From the NCBI RefSeq assembly GCF_007858285.1, contig NZ_VFIL01000004.1:434001-498000 (forward strand): DNA of 64,000 nt. The letters run 5' to 3'. Made by a program: the position numbers and the translations under genes. Positions 18,366 to 27,646 of this stretch are shown here, in pieces; position 1 is the stretch's first letter; the number at the start of each line of letters is the position of its first letter. The notes under the pieces are model-generated. The model made no database searches and was not told the origin of the DNA. It saw nothing but the letters and a program-made list of their open reading frames with translations. The DNA is from Pseudomonas brenneri. Lineage in GTDB: Bacteria; Pseudomonadota; Gammaproteobacteria; Pseudomonadales; Pseudomonadaceae.

Positions 18366-19568
18366 ATGCAGCGTCGTACGTTGTTGAAAGCCAGCCTCAC
18401 CGCCGCCGCCGCGCTCAGTCTTCCGCTGAGCGTGCGCCACGCATTCGCCGCCGAACCGTTTACCTTTTACGGCCTCAAGTCCATGTCTGGCGCGTTTGCC
18501 AGTTATGGCAAATTTGCCGACATGGGTTCACGCCTGGCCGTGGCGCAGTACCCAGACGTGTTGGGGCGCCCGTTGAACTACAAGGTGATCGACACCGAAG
18601 GCAACGCCGGCAAGGCGGTACGCAAGGTCCAGGAGGCGATTGGCCAGGACGGTGCGCGGTTCTTCCAGGGCTGCACCCTGTCTTCCTCGGCGCTGGCGGT
18701 GGCCAAGGAAGTGGGCAAAGTCGGTGGCGTGTTCATGACCCCGGTGGGCGCCGATGAAGTCACCGGCAAGGACTGCAACAGCGCGACCTTCCGCTGGTCG
18801 GTGCCCACCTATGGTGCGATCCGCGAAACCCTGGTGCCGCTGATCAAGCTGCTGCCGGACGCCAAGCGCTGGTACACCATCACGCCGCAGTACGTGTTTG
18901 GTGAAGCCCTGCTCGAAGGCGCCAAGACGGTGCTGGCCGAAAACGGCCTGGAACATGTCGGCAACAGCTACCACTCGTTGCAGGAACAGGAGTTCTCCGG
19001 TTACCTGACCAACGCCATCGCCGCCAAGCCCGATGTGCTGGTGTTGCTCAACTTCGGCAGCCAGTCGTCCAACACCCTGCGCCAGGCGGTGAACTTCGGC
19101 ATCAAGGAGCGCATGAAAGTGCTGCTGGTATGGTCCGCCGGCCTCGACCAGTTCCAGGAACTGGGCAGCGATGTGCTCGAAGGCGTGTACCTCGGCGCGC
19201 AGTACTGGCACCAGGTCGACACCCCGCTCAATCGCGAACTGGTCAAGCTGACCCAGGCCAAATACGGGATCAACCCCACCTATCCGTTGGCGGCCGACTA
19301 CATCAGCACCAAGGTCATGCTCGACACCATCAAGGCCACCGGCAGCTTCGACGGCCCCACTGTGGCCAAGGCCATGCAGGGCCTGAGCTACGAGGGCCCG
19401 ACCGGCAAGGAAACAATCCGTGCCGGCGACCACCAGGTGATCAAGGATTACTACCTGCTGGTGGGCAAGGCCGCAGGCGACATGGCCGACAAGGATGACC
19501 TGGCCAAGGTCCTCAGTGCCGGCCAGTCATTCCCACCGGTAGAAGCCACGGGCTGCACGCTCGGCTGA
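18366..19568 (+). CDS. ABC transporter substrate-binding protein, Liv/amide type
   Basis: This 400-residue periplasmic protein belongs to the type I binding proteins that serve Liv, urea and short-amide transporters. The N-terminus MQRRTLLKASLTAAAALSL with an RR pair and AFA cleavage site suggests export, possibly through Tat. The mature part begins EPFTFYGLKSMSGAFASYG. It leads an operon with both permeases and both ATPases. With carbamoylase and amidase genes downstream, the ligand is likely an N-carbamoyl or amide compound, which is inference. The ATG at 18366 is preceded by AGGGAG. Confidence 0.9.
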   Translation: MQRRTLLKASLTAAAALSLPLSVRHAFAAEPFTFYGLKSMSGAFASYGKFADMGSRLAVAQYPDVLGRPLNYKVIDTEGNAGKAVRKVQEAIGQDGARFFQGCTLSSSALAVAKEVGKVGGVFMTPVGADEVTGKDCNSATFRWSVPTYGAIRETLVPLIKLLPDAKRWYTITPQYVFGEALLEGAKTVLAENGLEHVGNSYHSLQEQEFSGYLTNAIAAKPDVLVLLNFGSQSSNTLRQAVNFGIKERMKVLLVWSAGLDQFQELGSDVLEGVYLGAQYWHQVDTPLNRELVKLTQAKYGINPTYPLAADYISTKVMLDTIKATGSFDGPTVAKAMQGLSYEGPTGKETIRAGDHQVIKDYYLLVGKAAGDMADKDDLAKVLSAGQSFPPVEATGCTLG

Positions 19569-19635
19569 TCCGCCCCTTTCACCGGTAATACACGACAGGG
19601 CCGTTGACCGCGGCCGTCTGTTGGAGGATTCCTGC

Positions 19636-20496
19636 ATGCTCAATCTTTACCTGTTCCAGATTCTCAACGGCCTGGGCCTGGGGATGATCTACTTCCTGAT
19701 CGCGGTCGGGCTGACGATCATTTTCGGCCTGTTGAACTTCGTCAACTTTGCTCACGGCGCGTTTTTCCTGCTGGGCGCTTACATCTGCTACACCGCCGTC
19801 AGCCTCACCGACAGCTTCTGGCTGGCCCTGCTGATCGCACCGCTGGTGGTGGCCGCGCTGGCGTGGCTGATCGAGCGATTATTGATCCAGCGGATCTATC
19901 ACCTGCCGCACATGTTCCAGATCCTGGTGACCCTGGGCATCGCGCTGATCATCCAGGAAGCCAGCGTGATGATCTGGGGCCCGGTGGGCAAGAGCGTCGC
20001 CGTGCCGGAATTGCTACGCGGGGTGCTGGTGGTCGGCGACTTCGTGTACCCCTACTACCGCCTGTTCCTGATTGTGTTTTCTGCGCTGGTGGGTCTGGGC
20101 CTGTGGCTGCTGCTGGAGCGCACGCGCTTTGGCGCCCTGGTGCGGGCCGGCAGTGAGAGCACCGAGACCGTCTCGCTGCTGGGCACCAATATTTTCCGTC
20201 TGTTTTCCATGACCTTCGCCCTCGGCGTGGCCCTGGCCGGCATCGCTGGGGTGCTGTTTGCCCCCTTGCGCGGCGCCCAGCCTTTTGTCGGTCCGGAAAT
20301 CCTCGGTATCGCCTTCGTTGTAGTGGTGATCGGTGGCATGGGCTCGTTCGGCGGCGCCCTGGTGGGTGGCCTGCTGGTGGGCGTGGTGCAAAGCCTGATG
20401 ACCACACTCTGGCCCCAAGGCGCGAGCCTGATGATCTACGGCGCCATGGCCGTGGTGATTCTGGTGCGCCCTTACGGCTTGTTCGGGAGAGTCTGA
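19636..20496 (+). CDS. Branched-chain-type ABC permease (LivH family)
   Basis: This 286-residue inner-membrane permease shows eight or so hydrophobic segments and the LivH-type motif GLNFVNFAHGAFF early on. GGAGG stands about 10 bases before its ATG. It pairs with the LivM-type permease one base downstream of its stop. Together they form the membrane channel of the importer begun at 18366. Confidence 0.92.
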   Translation: MLNLYLFQILNGLGLGMIYFLIAVGLTIIFGLLNFVNFAHGAFFLLGAYICYTAVSLTDSFWLALLIAPLVVAALAWLIERLLIQRIYHLPHMFQILVTLGIALIIQEASVMIWGPVGKSVAVPELLRGVLVVGDFVYPYYRLFLIVFSALVGLGLWLLLERTRFGALVRAGSESTETVSLLGTNIFRLFSMTFALGVALAGIAGVLFAPLRGAQPFVGPEILGIAFVVVVIGGMGSFGGALVGGLLVGVVQSLMTTLWPQGASLMIYGAMAVVILVRPYGLFGRV

Positions 20497-20497
20497 C

Positions 20498-21508
20498 ATG
20501 AGCGAGAAAAATCCCCTGCCGTTTGCCAAGACCCAATCCAAAGCCATGTTGCTGTGGGTGCTGGCGGTGTTGATCGGCCTGCCGTTGATATTGCCTTCGG
20601 CGACCCTGGCCACCGAGATCCTGATCTTTGCCCTCGCCGCCCTGGCCTGCAACCTGCTGCTGGGCTACACCGGGCTGCTGTCGTTTGGCCAAGGCATCTT
20701 CTTCGGCGCCGGCGCCTATTGCGCAGCCTTGCTGATGATCCACCTGCAACTGGGCCTGTTCAGCGCGCTGCTCGGCGCGGCGCTGGCCGGTGGGTTCCTG
20801 GCGTTCCTGGTGGGCGCCCTGGCGATCCGTCGCACCGGTATCTACTTCGTGATGCTGACCCTGGCCTTCAGCCAGATGGCTTACTTCATCGCCTACACCC
20901 TGAGCGACTGGACCGGTGGCGACAACGGCCTGCTCAGCGTGCCGCGCCCGGAAATCCGTATTGGTGACACCGTACTGCTGTCCCTGGCCGACGCCCGGGT
21001 GTTCTACGGCTTTGTCGCGGTGCTGTTCCTGTTGATCTTCATCGGCGCACGCCGGGTGATTGCCTCGCCGTTCGGCAGCACGCTGATGGCGATCCGCGAA
21101 AACGAAACCCGCGCCTCGGCCATCGGCTACGACACCCGCCATTTCAAGATCCTCGTGTTTGTGCTGTCCGGCGCGGTCACCGGGATTGCCGGGGCGCTGT
21201 ACGCCATGCTCCTGCACTTTGTGCCGCTGTCCAATATCGACCTGGTGATGTCGGAGAACATCCTGATCATGACCATCGTCGGCGGCACCGGCTCGCTGTT
21301 CGGCTCGTTGCTGGGGGCCGGGTCCATTGTGCTGCTGGGGGATTTTCTCTCCGACCTGTGGCCGCGCTGGCTGATGCTGCTGGGGGTGATCCTGATCCTG
21401 GTGGTGATCTTTATGCGCGGCGGTTTGTGGGGCGGCCTGTCGGCGCTGTTCGAACGTGTACGTGGCAGCCGTAAGGCCACCGCCGTGACCAAGGAGGAGC
21501 TGCTATGA
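20498..21508 (+). CDS. Branched-chain-type ABC permease (LivM family)
   Basis: This 336-residue permease has about nine membrane segments and the LivM hallmark LLGYTGLLSFGQGIFFGAGAYC. The C-terminus is cytoplasmic and basic. It overlaps the ATPase gene by 4 bases, as usual in these operons. It is the second half of the importer channel. Confidence 0.92.
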   Translation: MSEKNPLPFAKTQSKAMLLWVLAVLIGLPLILPSATLATEILIFALAALACNLLLGYTGLLSFGQGIFFGAGAYCAALLMIHLQLGLFSALLGAALAGGFLAFLVGALAIRRTGIYFVMLTLAFSQMAYFIAYTLSDWTGGDNGLLSVPRPEIRIGDTVLLSLADARVFYGFVAVLFLLIFIGARRVIASPFGSTLMAIRENETRASAIGYDTRHFKILVFVLSGAVTGIAGALYAMLLHFVPLSNIDLVMSENILIMTIVGGTGSLFGSLLGAGSIVLLGDFLSDLWPRWLMLLGVILILVVIFMRGGLWGGLSALFERVRGSRKATAVTKEELL

Positions 21509-22254
21509 GCATCCTGCTGGAAACCAAAGACCTGGAACTGGCCTACGGTGCATTCCGTGCGGTCAACGGTGTCAACCTCAAGGTCGAAGCCGGCACCATC
21601 CATACCATCATCGGCCCCAACGGTGCCGGCAAGACCAGCCTGTTTCACTGCCTGACCGGCGAGCGCCAAGCGACTGCAGGCGCGATTCATTTCGACGGCC
21701 AGAACCTGATGCGCAAACCGGCCCACAGCCGCGTGGGCCTGGGCATGGCCCGTTCGTTCCAGCTCACCAGCCTGTTCCAGAACCTTAGCGTGCGCGAGAA
21801 CCTGCGCCTGGCCGCACAGGGCCGCGACGGCGTCCGCGCCCTGAACTTCTGGCGCCGCGTGGACAGTAAGCGCGAACACCTGGAGATGGCCGACCAAGTC
21901 CTGGAACGCCTGCAACTCACCGCCCGCGCCGACACCCTGGCCGGCGAACTGTCCCACGGTCAGCAACGGGTGCTGGAGGTGGGCATGTCGATCTGCTCCA
22001 GACCCAAGCTGTTGATGCTCGACGAGCCCACCTCGGGGATGGGCATCGACGATATCCCGATCATGACCCAACTGATCAGCGACCTCGGTCGTGACCACAC
22101 CGTGCTGTTGATCGAGCACAACATGAGCATCGTCATGTCCATCAGCCAGCGCATCACCGTGATGAGCCACGGGCAGATCCTGGTGGAAGGCACGCCGGAA
22201 TTCGTACGCGCCGACGAGCGCGTGCGCACTGCTTACCTGGGAGAGGCCGCCTGA
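21505..22254 (+). CDS. ABC importer ATPase (LivG family)
   Basis: This 249-residue ATPase powers the importer. Walker A is GPNGAGKTS (about residues 36-44), the signature is LSHGQQRVLEVG, and Walker B is LLMLDEPTSGM. It starts inside the preceding stop (ATGA) and its own stop overlaps the next ATG by a base. It works with the LivF-type ATPase that follows. Confidence 0.94.
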   Translation: MSILLETKDLELAYGAFRAVNGVNLKVEAGTIHTIIGPNGAGKTSLFHCLTGERQATAGAIHFDGQNLMRKPAHSRVGLGMARSFQLTSLFQNLSVRENLRLAAQGRDGVRALNFWRRVDSKREHLEMADQVLERLQLTARADTLAGELSHGQQRVLEVGMSICSRPKLLMLDEPTSGMGIDDIPIMTQLISDLGRDHTVLLIEHNMSIVMSISQRITVMSHGQILVEGTPEFVRADERVRTAYLGEAA

Positions 22255-22949
22255 TGCTGACCGTCGACAATATTCACTCCTACTACGACAAGAGCCACGT
22301 CCTTGAGGGCGTGTCCTTGACCGTCAACCCCGGCGAACTGGTGACCCTGCTCGGCCGTAACGGCGCCGGCAAGACCACCACCCTGCGCAGCATCCTGGGG
22401 ATTATCTGCCCGCGCCAGGGGCAAATTCACTTCAACGGCCAGCCGCTGGTGGGGCAGAAAATCTTTGAGATAGCGCGCCAGGGCCTGGCGCTGGTGCCGG
22501 AGAACCGCGGAATCTTCCGCCTGCTGACGGTCGAGGAAAACCTGCGCATCGCCGTGCGCAAGACCAGCCGCTGGCAGATGGAAGACGTGTACGCCATGTT
22601 CCCGCGTCTCAAGGAGCGGCGCAAAAACGCCGGCCATGCGTTGTCCGGTGGCGAGCAGCAGATGCTCGCCATCGCCCGCGCCCTGCTCAACGACCCCAAG
22701 CTGTTGATCCTCGACGAACCCACCGAAGGCCTGGCCCCGGTGATCGTCGACGAACTGGTAAAGATCCTGCGCAAGATCAAGGACGACGGCCTGCCGGTGC
22801 TGCTGGTGGAGCAGAACCTGCTGGTCTGCGACAAGCTCGCCGACCGCCACTACGTACTCGAACAGGGCCGCGTGGTCTACGAAGGCAGCGCCGAGGCCTT
22901 TCGCGCCGACCCGACCATCAAGAACCGCTACCTGGCCCTGAGTGCCTGA
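22254..22949 (+). CDS. ABC importer ATPase (LivF family)
   Basis: This 231-residue ATPase has Walker A GRNGAGKTTT, the signature LSGGEQQMLAIAR and Walker B LLILDEPTEGLAP, the last typical of LivF. It is the final transporter gene, followed after 13 bases by the amidohydrolase gene, so import and hydrolysis are co-expressed. Confidence 0.94.
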   Translation: MLTVDNIHSYYDKSHVLEGVSLTVNPGELVTLLGRNGAGKTTTLRSILGIICPRQGQIHFNGQPLVGQKIFEIARQGLALVPENRGIFRLLTVEENLRIAVRKTSRWQMEDVYAMFPRLKERRKNAGHALSGGEQQMLAIARALLNDPKLLILDEPTEGLAPVIVDELVKILRKIKDDGLPVLLVEQNLLVCDKLADRHYVLEQGRVVYEGSAEAFRADPTIKNRYLALSA

Positions 22950-22962
22950 CCGGAGTTTGCAA

Positions 22963-24234
22963 ATGAATAGTTTTACGCAACCGCTCAAGAGCAACGCCCC
23001 GCTGATCAACCGCGACCGTCTGTGGCAATCCTTGATGGACCTGGCCCAGCTCGGCGCCACGGCCAAGGGCGGCGTGTGCCGCCTGGCCCTGACCGACCTG
23101 GATCGCCAGGCCCGCGACCTGTTCGTGCAGTGGTGCGAGGCCGCCGGCTGCAGCGTCAGCGTGGATGCCATCGGCAATATCTTCGCGCGCCGCGCCGGAC
23201 GTAACCCTGACCTGCCACCGGTGATGACCGGCAGCCATATCGACACCCAGCCCACGGGCGGCAAGTTCGATGGCTGCTATGGGGTGATGGCCGGCCTGGA
23301 AGTGATCCGCACCCTCAATGACTTGCAGATCGAGACCCAGGCACCGATTGAAGTGGTGGTGTGGACCAACGAGGAAGGCTCGCGCTTCCCGCCGTGCATG
23401 ATGGGTTCCGGGGTGTTTGCCGGCAAATTCGACTTGCAGGAGACCCTCGACAAGCAGGACGAGCAAGGCCTGTCGGTGGGCGCCGAACTGCAACGCATCG
23501 GCTACGCCGGCCCGCGCGCAGTGCTCGGGCATCCGGTGGGCGCCTATTTCGAGGCGCATATCGAACAGGGCCCGGTGCTCGAAGACCAGGCCATCACCCT
23601 CGGCGTGGTCATGGGCTGCCTGGGCCAGAAGTGGTTCGACCTGACCTTCACCGGCGTCGAAGCCCACGCCGGCCCGACACCGATGCGCCTGCGCAAGGAC
23701 GCCCTGGTAGGCGCCGCGCAGGTGGTCAGCGCGGTCAACCGGATTGCCCATGAACAACAACCTCATGCCTGCGGCACCGTCGGCTGCCTGAGCCTGCACC
23801 CGGGTTCACGCAACGTGATTCCCGGCCAGGTGCAGATGACCATCGACCTGCGCCATCTGCATGCCGACAAGCTGCAAGCGATGGTCGATGAAGTGCGCGA
23901 GGTGATCGAGGCAACGGCCAAGCAGCATGGCCTGCGCTATGAACTGACGCCCACCGCCGACTTCCCGCCGCTGGACTTTCACCCTTCTTGCGTCAACGCC
24001 GTGCGCGATGCCGCGAGTGTGCTGGGCCTGAGCCATATGGACATTGTCAGCGGCGCCGGGCACGACGCGATCTTTGTCGCCGAACTGGGTCCGGCCGGGA
24101 TGATCTTTGTGCCGTGCGAAGGCGGCATCAGCCACAACGAAATCGAAAACGCCGCACCGGACGATCTGGCGGCAGGCTGCGCGGTATTGCTGCGGGCCAT
24201 GGTCAATGCAGCCCAGGGAGGTCACGCGGCATGA
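22963..24234 (+). CDS. M20 amidohydrolase, N-carbamoyl-amino-acid hydrolase/allantoate type
   Basis: This 423-residue zinc enzyme belongs to the hydantoinase/carbamylase branch of M20, which splits ureido groups (N-carbamoyl amino acids, beta-ureidopropionate, allantoate). Metal-site motifs are seen in order: GSHIDTQPTGGKFDG, NEEGSRFPP and, near the end, SGAGHDA. GGAG lies 7 bases before the ATG. It overlaps the amidase gene by 4 bases. The transport-plus-carbamoylase-plus-amidase order suggests scavenging of a ureido/amide nitrogen source. Confidence 0.88.
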   Translation: MNSFTQPLKSNAPLINRDRLWQSLMDLAQLGATAKGGVCRLALTDLDRQARDLFVQWCEAAGCSVSVDAIGNIFARRAGRNPDLPPVMTGSHIDTQPTGGKFDGCYGVMAGLEVIRTLNDLQIETQAPIEVVVWTNEEGSRFPPCMMGSGVFAGKFDLQETLDKQDEQGLSVGAELQRIGYAGPRAVLGHPVGAYFEAHIEQGPVLEDQAITLGVVMGCLGQKWFDLTFTGVEAHAGPTPMRLRKDALVGAAQVVSAVNRIAHEQQPHACGTVGCLSLHPGSRNVIPGQVQMTIDLRHLHADKLQAMVDEVREVIEATAKQHGLRYELTPTADFPPLDFHPSCVNAVRDAASVLGLSHMDIVSGAGHDAIFVAELGPAGMIFVPCEGGISHNEIENAAPDDLAAGCAVLLRAMVNAAQGGHAA

Positions 24235-25634
24235 GTGATATCGCCAACCTGACGGCCGTGGAACTGCTGGCACGCTACCGGGATAAAAGCCTGTCGCCGG
24301 TGGAAGTGACCGAGGACACGTTGCTGCGCATCGAACGCTACAACCCGGTGGTCAACGCGTACTGCCACGTCGACCCCGAGGGTGCCTTGAGCGCAGCACG
24401 GGCCTCGCAGCAGCGCTGGCTCAAGGGCCAACCCTGCGGTGCATTGGACGGAGTGCCGGCCTCGATCAAGGACTTGACCCTGACCGTCGGCATGCCCACC
24501 CGCAAGGGCTCGCGCACCTCATCCGCTGCCGGGCCGTGGGACGTGGACGCGCCTTTTTCGGCGTTAATGCGCAAGGCCGGCGCGGTGCTGCTGGGCAAGA
24601 CCACCACCCCGGAATTCGGCTGGAAAGGCGTGACCGACAACCCGCTGTACGGCATCACCCGCAACCCGTGGGACACACGCACCACGGCGGGTGGTTCGTC
24701 CGGCGGCGCGGGCGCGGCGGCGGCGCTGAACCTTGGCGTGCTGCACCAGGGCAGCGATGCGGGCGGCTCGATCCGCATTCCCTGCGCGTTTACCGGCACC
24801 TTCGGGATCAAGCCGACCTTCGGTTATGTACCGCAATGGCCGGCCAGTTCGATGACCATCCTCTCGCACCTGGGGCCGATGACCCGCACCGTGGAAGATG
24901 CCGTGCTGATGCTGCAAACCGTGGCGCAACCGGATGCCAGGGACGGCCTGATCGGCGCACCACGCACCACGCCCTGGCTCACACCGGGCAGTGATCTGAA
25001 AGGATTACGCATCGCCTACAGTCCGGACTTTGGCTATGTGAAGGTCGATCCGCAGGTGGCCAAAGTGGTCGCGCAAGCGGTCGCCGGCCTGGTGCAACTG
25101 GGGGCACAGGTGGAACAGATCGACCCGGGTTTCAGCGATCCGCTGGAGGTGTTCAACACCTTGTGGTGTGCCGGCGCGGCACGCCTGACCGGGCCACTGA
25201 CCGGCGCCCAGTGCGCACTGCTCGACCCCGGCCTGCTGCGTATCGCGCAACTGGGCGAACGCCTCAGCCTGGGCGACTACAACGCGGCCCTGGAAGCACG
25301 GGCAGCGCTGGTGGCACGCATGGCCGCCTTCCATGAGCACTACGACATACTGGTCTCGCCGATGTTGCCGATCACCGCATTTGACGCCGGGCACAACGTG
25401 CCACCGGGCTCCGGTCTGGGTGAATGGATGGAGTGGACGCCGTTCAGCTACCCCTTCAACCTCACCCAGCAACCGGCGGCCTCGGTACCGTGCGGGCTAG
25501 CGGCCAATGGGCTGCCGGTGGGGTTGCATGTGGTCGGCGCGCGGTTTGCCGATGAGCAGGTGCTGCGGGTGTGCCAGGCCTATGCCCAGGCATTCCCGAC
25601 CCAGCACTTGCAGGCGCCAAAAGACCTGGGTTGA
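24231..25634 (+). CDS. Amidase signature family hydrolase
   Basis: This 467-residue amidase has the complete triad: Lys80 in VPASIKD, cis-serine Ser156 in GGSSGG, and nucleophile Ser180 in SDAGGSIR. I start it at the ATG at 24231, which overlaps the previous stop (ATGA); the longer open frame upstream is only a shadow of the M20 gene. It probably acts after or beside the carbamoylase on the same imported compound, as in biuret- or hydantoin-type routes, but the substrate is not known. Confidence 0.9.
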   Translation: MSDIANLTAVELLARYRDKSLSPVEVTEDTLLRIERYNPVVNAYCHVDPEGALSAARASQQRWLKGQPCGALDGVPASIKDLTLTVGMPTRKGSRTSSAAGPWDVDAPFSALMRKAGAVLLGKTTTPEFGWKGVTDNPLYGITRNPWDTRTTAGGSSGGAGAAAALNLGVLHQGSDAGGSIRIPCAFTGTFGIKPTFGYVPQWPASSMTILSHLGPMTRTVEDAVLMLQTVAQPDARDGLIGAPRTTPWLTPGSDLKGLRIAYSPDFGYVKVDPQVAKVVAQAVAGLVQLGAQVEQIDPGFSDPLEVFNTLWCAGAARLTGPLTGAQCALLDPGLLRIAQLGERLSLGDYNAALEARAALVARMAAFHEHYDILVSPMLPITAFDAGHNVPPGSGLGEWMEWTPFSYPFNLTQQPAASVPCGLAANGLPVGLHVVGARFADEQVLRVCQAYAQAFPTQHLQAPKDLG

Positions 25635-25727
25635 AACCCAGCCCAATGTGGGAACTGGCTTGCATTTCACACACCGATTTTCGATTGTCACACTACAATG
25701 TCGGTCCTACTCACCCTCGGGACCGAC

Positions 25728-26591
25728 ATGGACATCGAACTGGCACGCACCTTCCTGGAAATCACCCGCTGCGGCAGCCTGGCCGCAGCCGCCGAGAAAC
25801 TGCACGTCACCCAGACCGCCATTACCGCACGGGTGCAGAAGCTCGAAAGCCAGCTCGACAGCACGCTGTTTGTGCGCAACCGCGCCGGGGCGCGGCTGAC
25901 CGCCGATGGTGAGGCGTTCGTGGTGTATGCCAATCAACTGGTGCAGACCTGGGAGGCCGCGCGCCGCGACCTGCCGCTGCCCGAGGGCTATCGCAATGTG
26001 TTGCATATCGGCGGCGAAGTCAGCCTGTGCAACCCGCTGATGCTCGGTTGGGCCAAGGCCCTGCGCGAGCACATCCCCAGCCATGCCCTGCGCACCGAAG
26101 TGCGTGACGGTGAATACCTGTTGCGCCAGCTGGAGCTGGGCGTGCTGGACGCCGCGCTGGTGTTCCAGCCGCAGTACTGGCCGGGGCTGCAGGTAGAGCA
26201 GGTGCTGGAAGAAAAACTGATCCTGGTACGCCTGGCCGCCCGCCCCGATCCCTATGTGTATATCGACTGGGGCCCGGGCTTTCGCCAGCAACATGACGCC
26301 GCCCTGCCCGACAAGGCCCGCGCCGCCGTGAATTTCAACCTCGGGCCGCTGGCCCTGCAGTACATACTGGAGAATGGTGGCAGCGGCTATTTCCGCACAC
26401 GGGTGGTGCAGAGCTACCTCGCCAGCGGTGTGATGGAGCGCGTGCCCAAGGCCCCGGAGTTCAGTTTCCCGACCTACCTGGTGTACTCGCGCGAACGTGA
26501 TTCGGCGATCCTGCAGCAGGCTCTGGTGCTGCTGCGCGCAGTCGTCAAGGCCGAGAGCGATTGGTCTCAGCGCTGGGATCCGGTGCTTTGA
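25728..26591 (+). CDS. LysR family transcriptional regulator
   Basis: This 287-residue regulator begins MDIELARTFLEITRCGSLAA with a standard helix-turn-helix (AEKLHVTQTAITARVQKLE). The start at 25728 is the first codon that fits the family; the 10 codons before it are unconserved-looking. It lies 93 bases after the amidase, same strand, and could regulate the amide cluster or be independent. Confidence 0.88.
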   Translation: MDIELARTFLEITRCGSLAAAAEKLHVTQTAITARVQKLESQLDSTLFVRNRAGARLTADGEAFVVYANQLVQTWEAARRDLPLPEGYRNVLHIGGEVSLCNPLMLGWAKALREHIPSHALRTEVRDGEYLLRQLELGVLDAALVFQPQYWPGLQVEQVLEEKLILVRLAARPDPYVYIDWGPGFRQQHDAALPDKARAAVNFNLGPLALQYILENGGSGYFRTRVVQSYLASGVMERVPKAPEFSFPTYLVYSRERDSAILQQALVLLRAVVKAESDWSQRWDPVL

Positions 26592-26641
26592 ACCGGTGCC
26601 CATGTTAGCCTCCTGATGTTTTCTCCTGGTCTCCCCTGTCG

Positions 26642-27646
26642 ATGAACAAGAAAAAATCCGTCACTATCAGCGACATCGCCAAACGGGTCGGCATGACCAC
26701 CATCACGGTGTCCCGGGCGCTGAGCAAACCTGACCTGGTCAAACCCGCCACCCTGGCGCGGATCCTCGAAGTCGCGCGCGAGCTTGACTACGTGCCCAAC
26801 ACCTTCGCCCGTGGGCTCAAGCGCAGCGAAAGCCTGATCATCGGGGTGATCACCGCCTCGGTGGACAACCCGTTCTACAGCGAGATGATCAAGGCGATTT
26901 CCCGCGAGGCAAAAAAGCACGGCTACACCATCATGCTGGTGGACACCGACGAGCTTGAAGAGCTGGAAAGCAAGGCTGTGGATACGCTGCTGGGCTACCG
27001 TGTGGCGGGGATTATCTTGTCACCGGTCTCCGACGAGCCCGACTACCAGCCCGATTACCTGGAACGCCTGGGCAATGGCAAGACCCCGGTAGTGCTGCTC
27101 GATCGCACGATCCACGACAGCCCGTTCAGCCGTGTGGTGCTGGACAATTACCACAGTGGAATCGAGGCAGCGCAGTACCTGTTGCGCCAGAACCCGGCGC
27201 TCAAGCGCTTGTTGGTGCTGACCGGGCCCGAGCATTCACGGATCACCGTGGAGCGCCTCAAGGGCCTGCGCGAAGTGCTGGTCAGCCACCCCCAGGTGCA
27301 CGTCGAAGTGTGCGCCGGCGACTACACCCTGATGCCCTCCTACCTGCACACCCTCGACTACCTGGCCGCGCACACCGCACCGGATGCGATCATGGGTTTC
27401 AACCAATTGATCACCCTCGGCGCCTTGCGCGCCTTGCGCATGCACAACATCCCCCACGACAGCCTGACCATCTGCGGCATCGACCGCCTGCCCTTCGCCG
27501 ATATCTTCGGCGTGCCGATTGCCTGCGTGGCCCACGATGCTTCGCTGGCCGGCAGCAGTGCGGTGCGCCTGCTGCTCGACCGCCTGCAAGACCCGTACAA
27601 ACCCCGAGACAAGGTGGTGATTGCCGGCACTCTGGAGAACGGCTAG
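26642..27646 (+). CDS. LacI family transcriptional regulator of polyol cluster
   Basis: This 334-residue repressor has the LacI helix-turn-helix (VTISDIAKRVGMTTITVSRAL) and a periplasmic-binding-like sugar domain. It lies at the end of the polyol cluster, convergent with the SDR gene, and its TAG overlaps the SDR stop in a shared CTAG (27643-27646). The LacI-type palindrome at 34613-34632, in front of the operon's first gene, is its likely operator. The inducer would be the polyol or a ketose derived from it. Confidence 0.9.
   Translation: MNKKKSVTISDIAKRVGMTTITVSRALSKPDLVKPATLARILEVARELDYVPNTFARGLKRSESLIIGVITASVDNPFYSEMIKAISREAKKHGYTIMLVDTDELEELESKAVDTLLGYRVAGIILSPVSDEPDYQPDYLERLGNGKTPVVLLDRTIHDSPFSRVVLDNYHSGIEAAQYLLRQNPALKRLLVLTGPEHSRITVERLKGLREVLVSHPQVHVEVCAGDYTLMPSYLHTLDYLAAHTAPDAIMGFNQLITLGALRALRMHNIPHDSLTICGIDRLPFADIFGVPIACVAHDASLAGSSAVRLLLDRLQDPYKPRDKVVIAGTLENG

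Noticed and set aside
25640..25727. Half REP (ATGTGGGAACTGGCTTGC) as a functional hairpin
   Set aside because: No matching second arm is seen; it looks like a degraded REP remnant.
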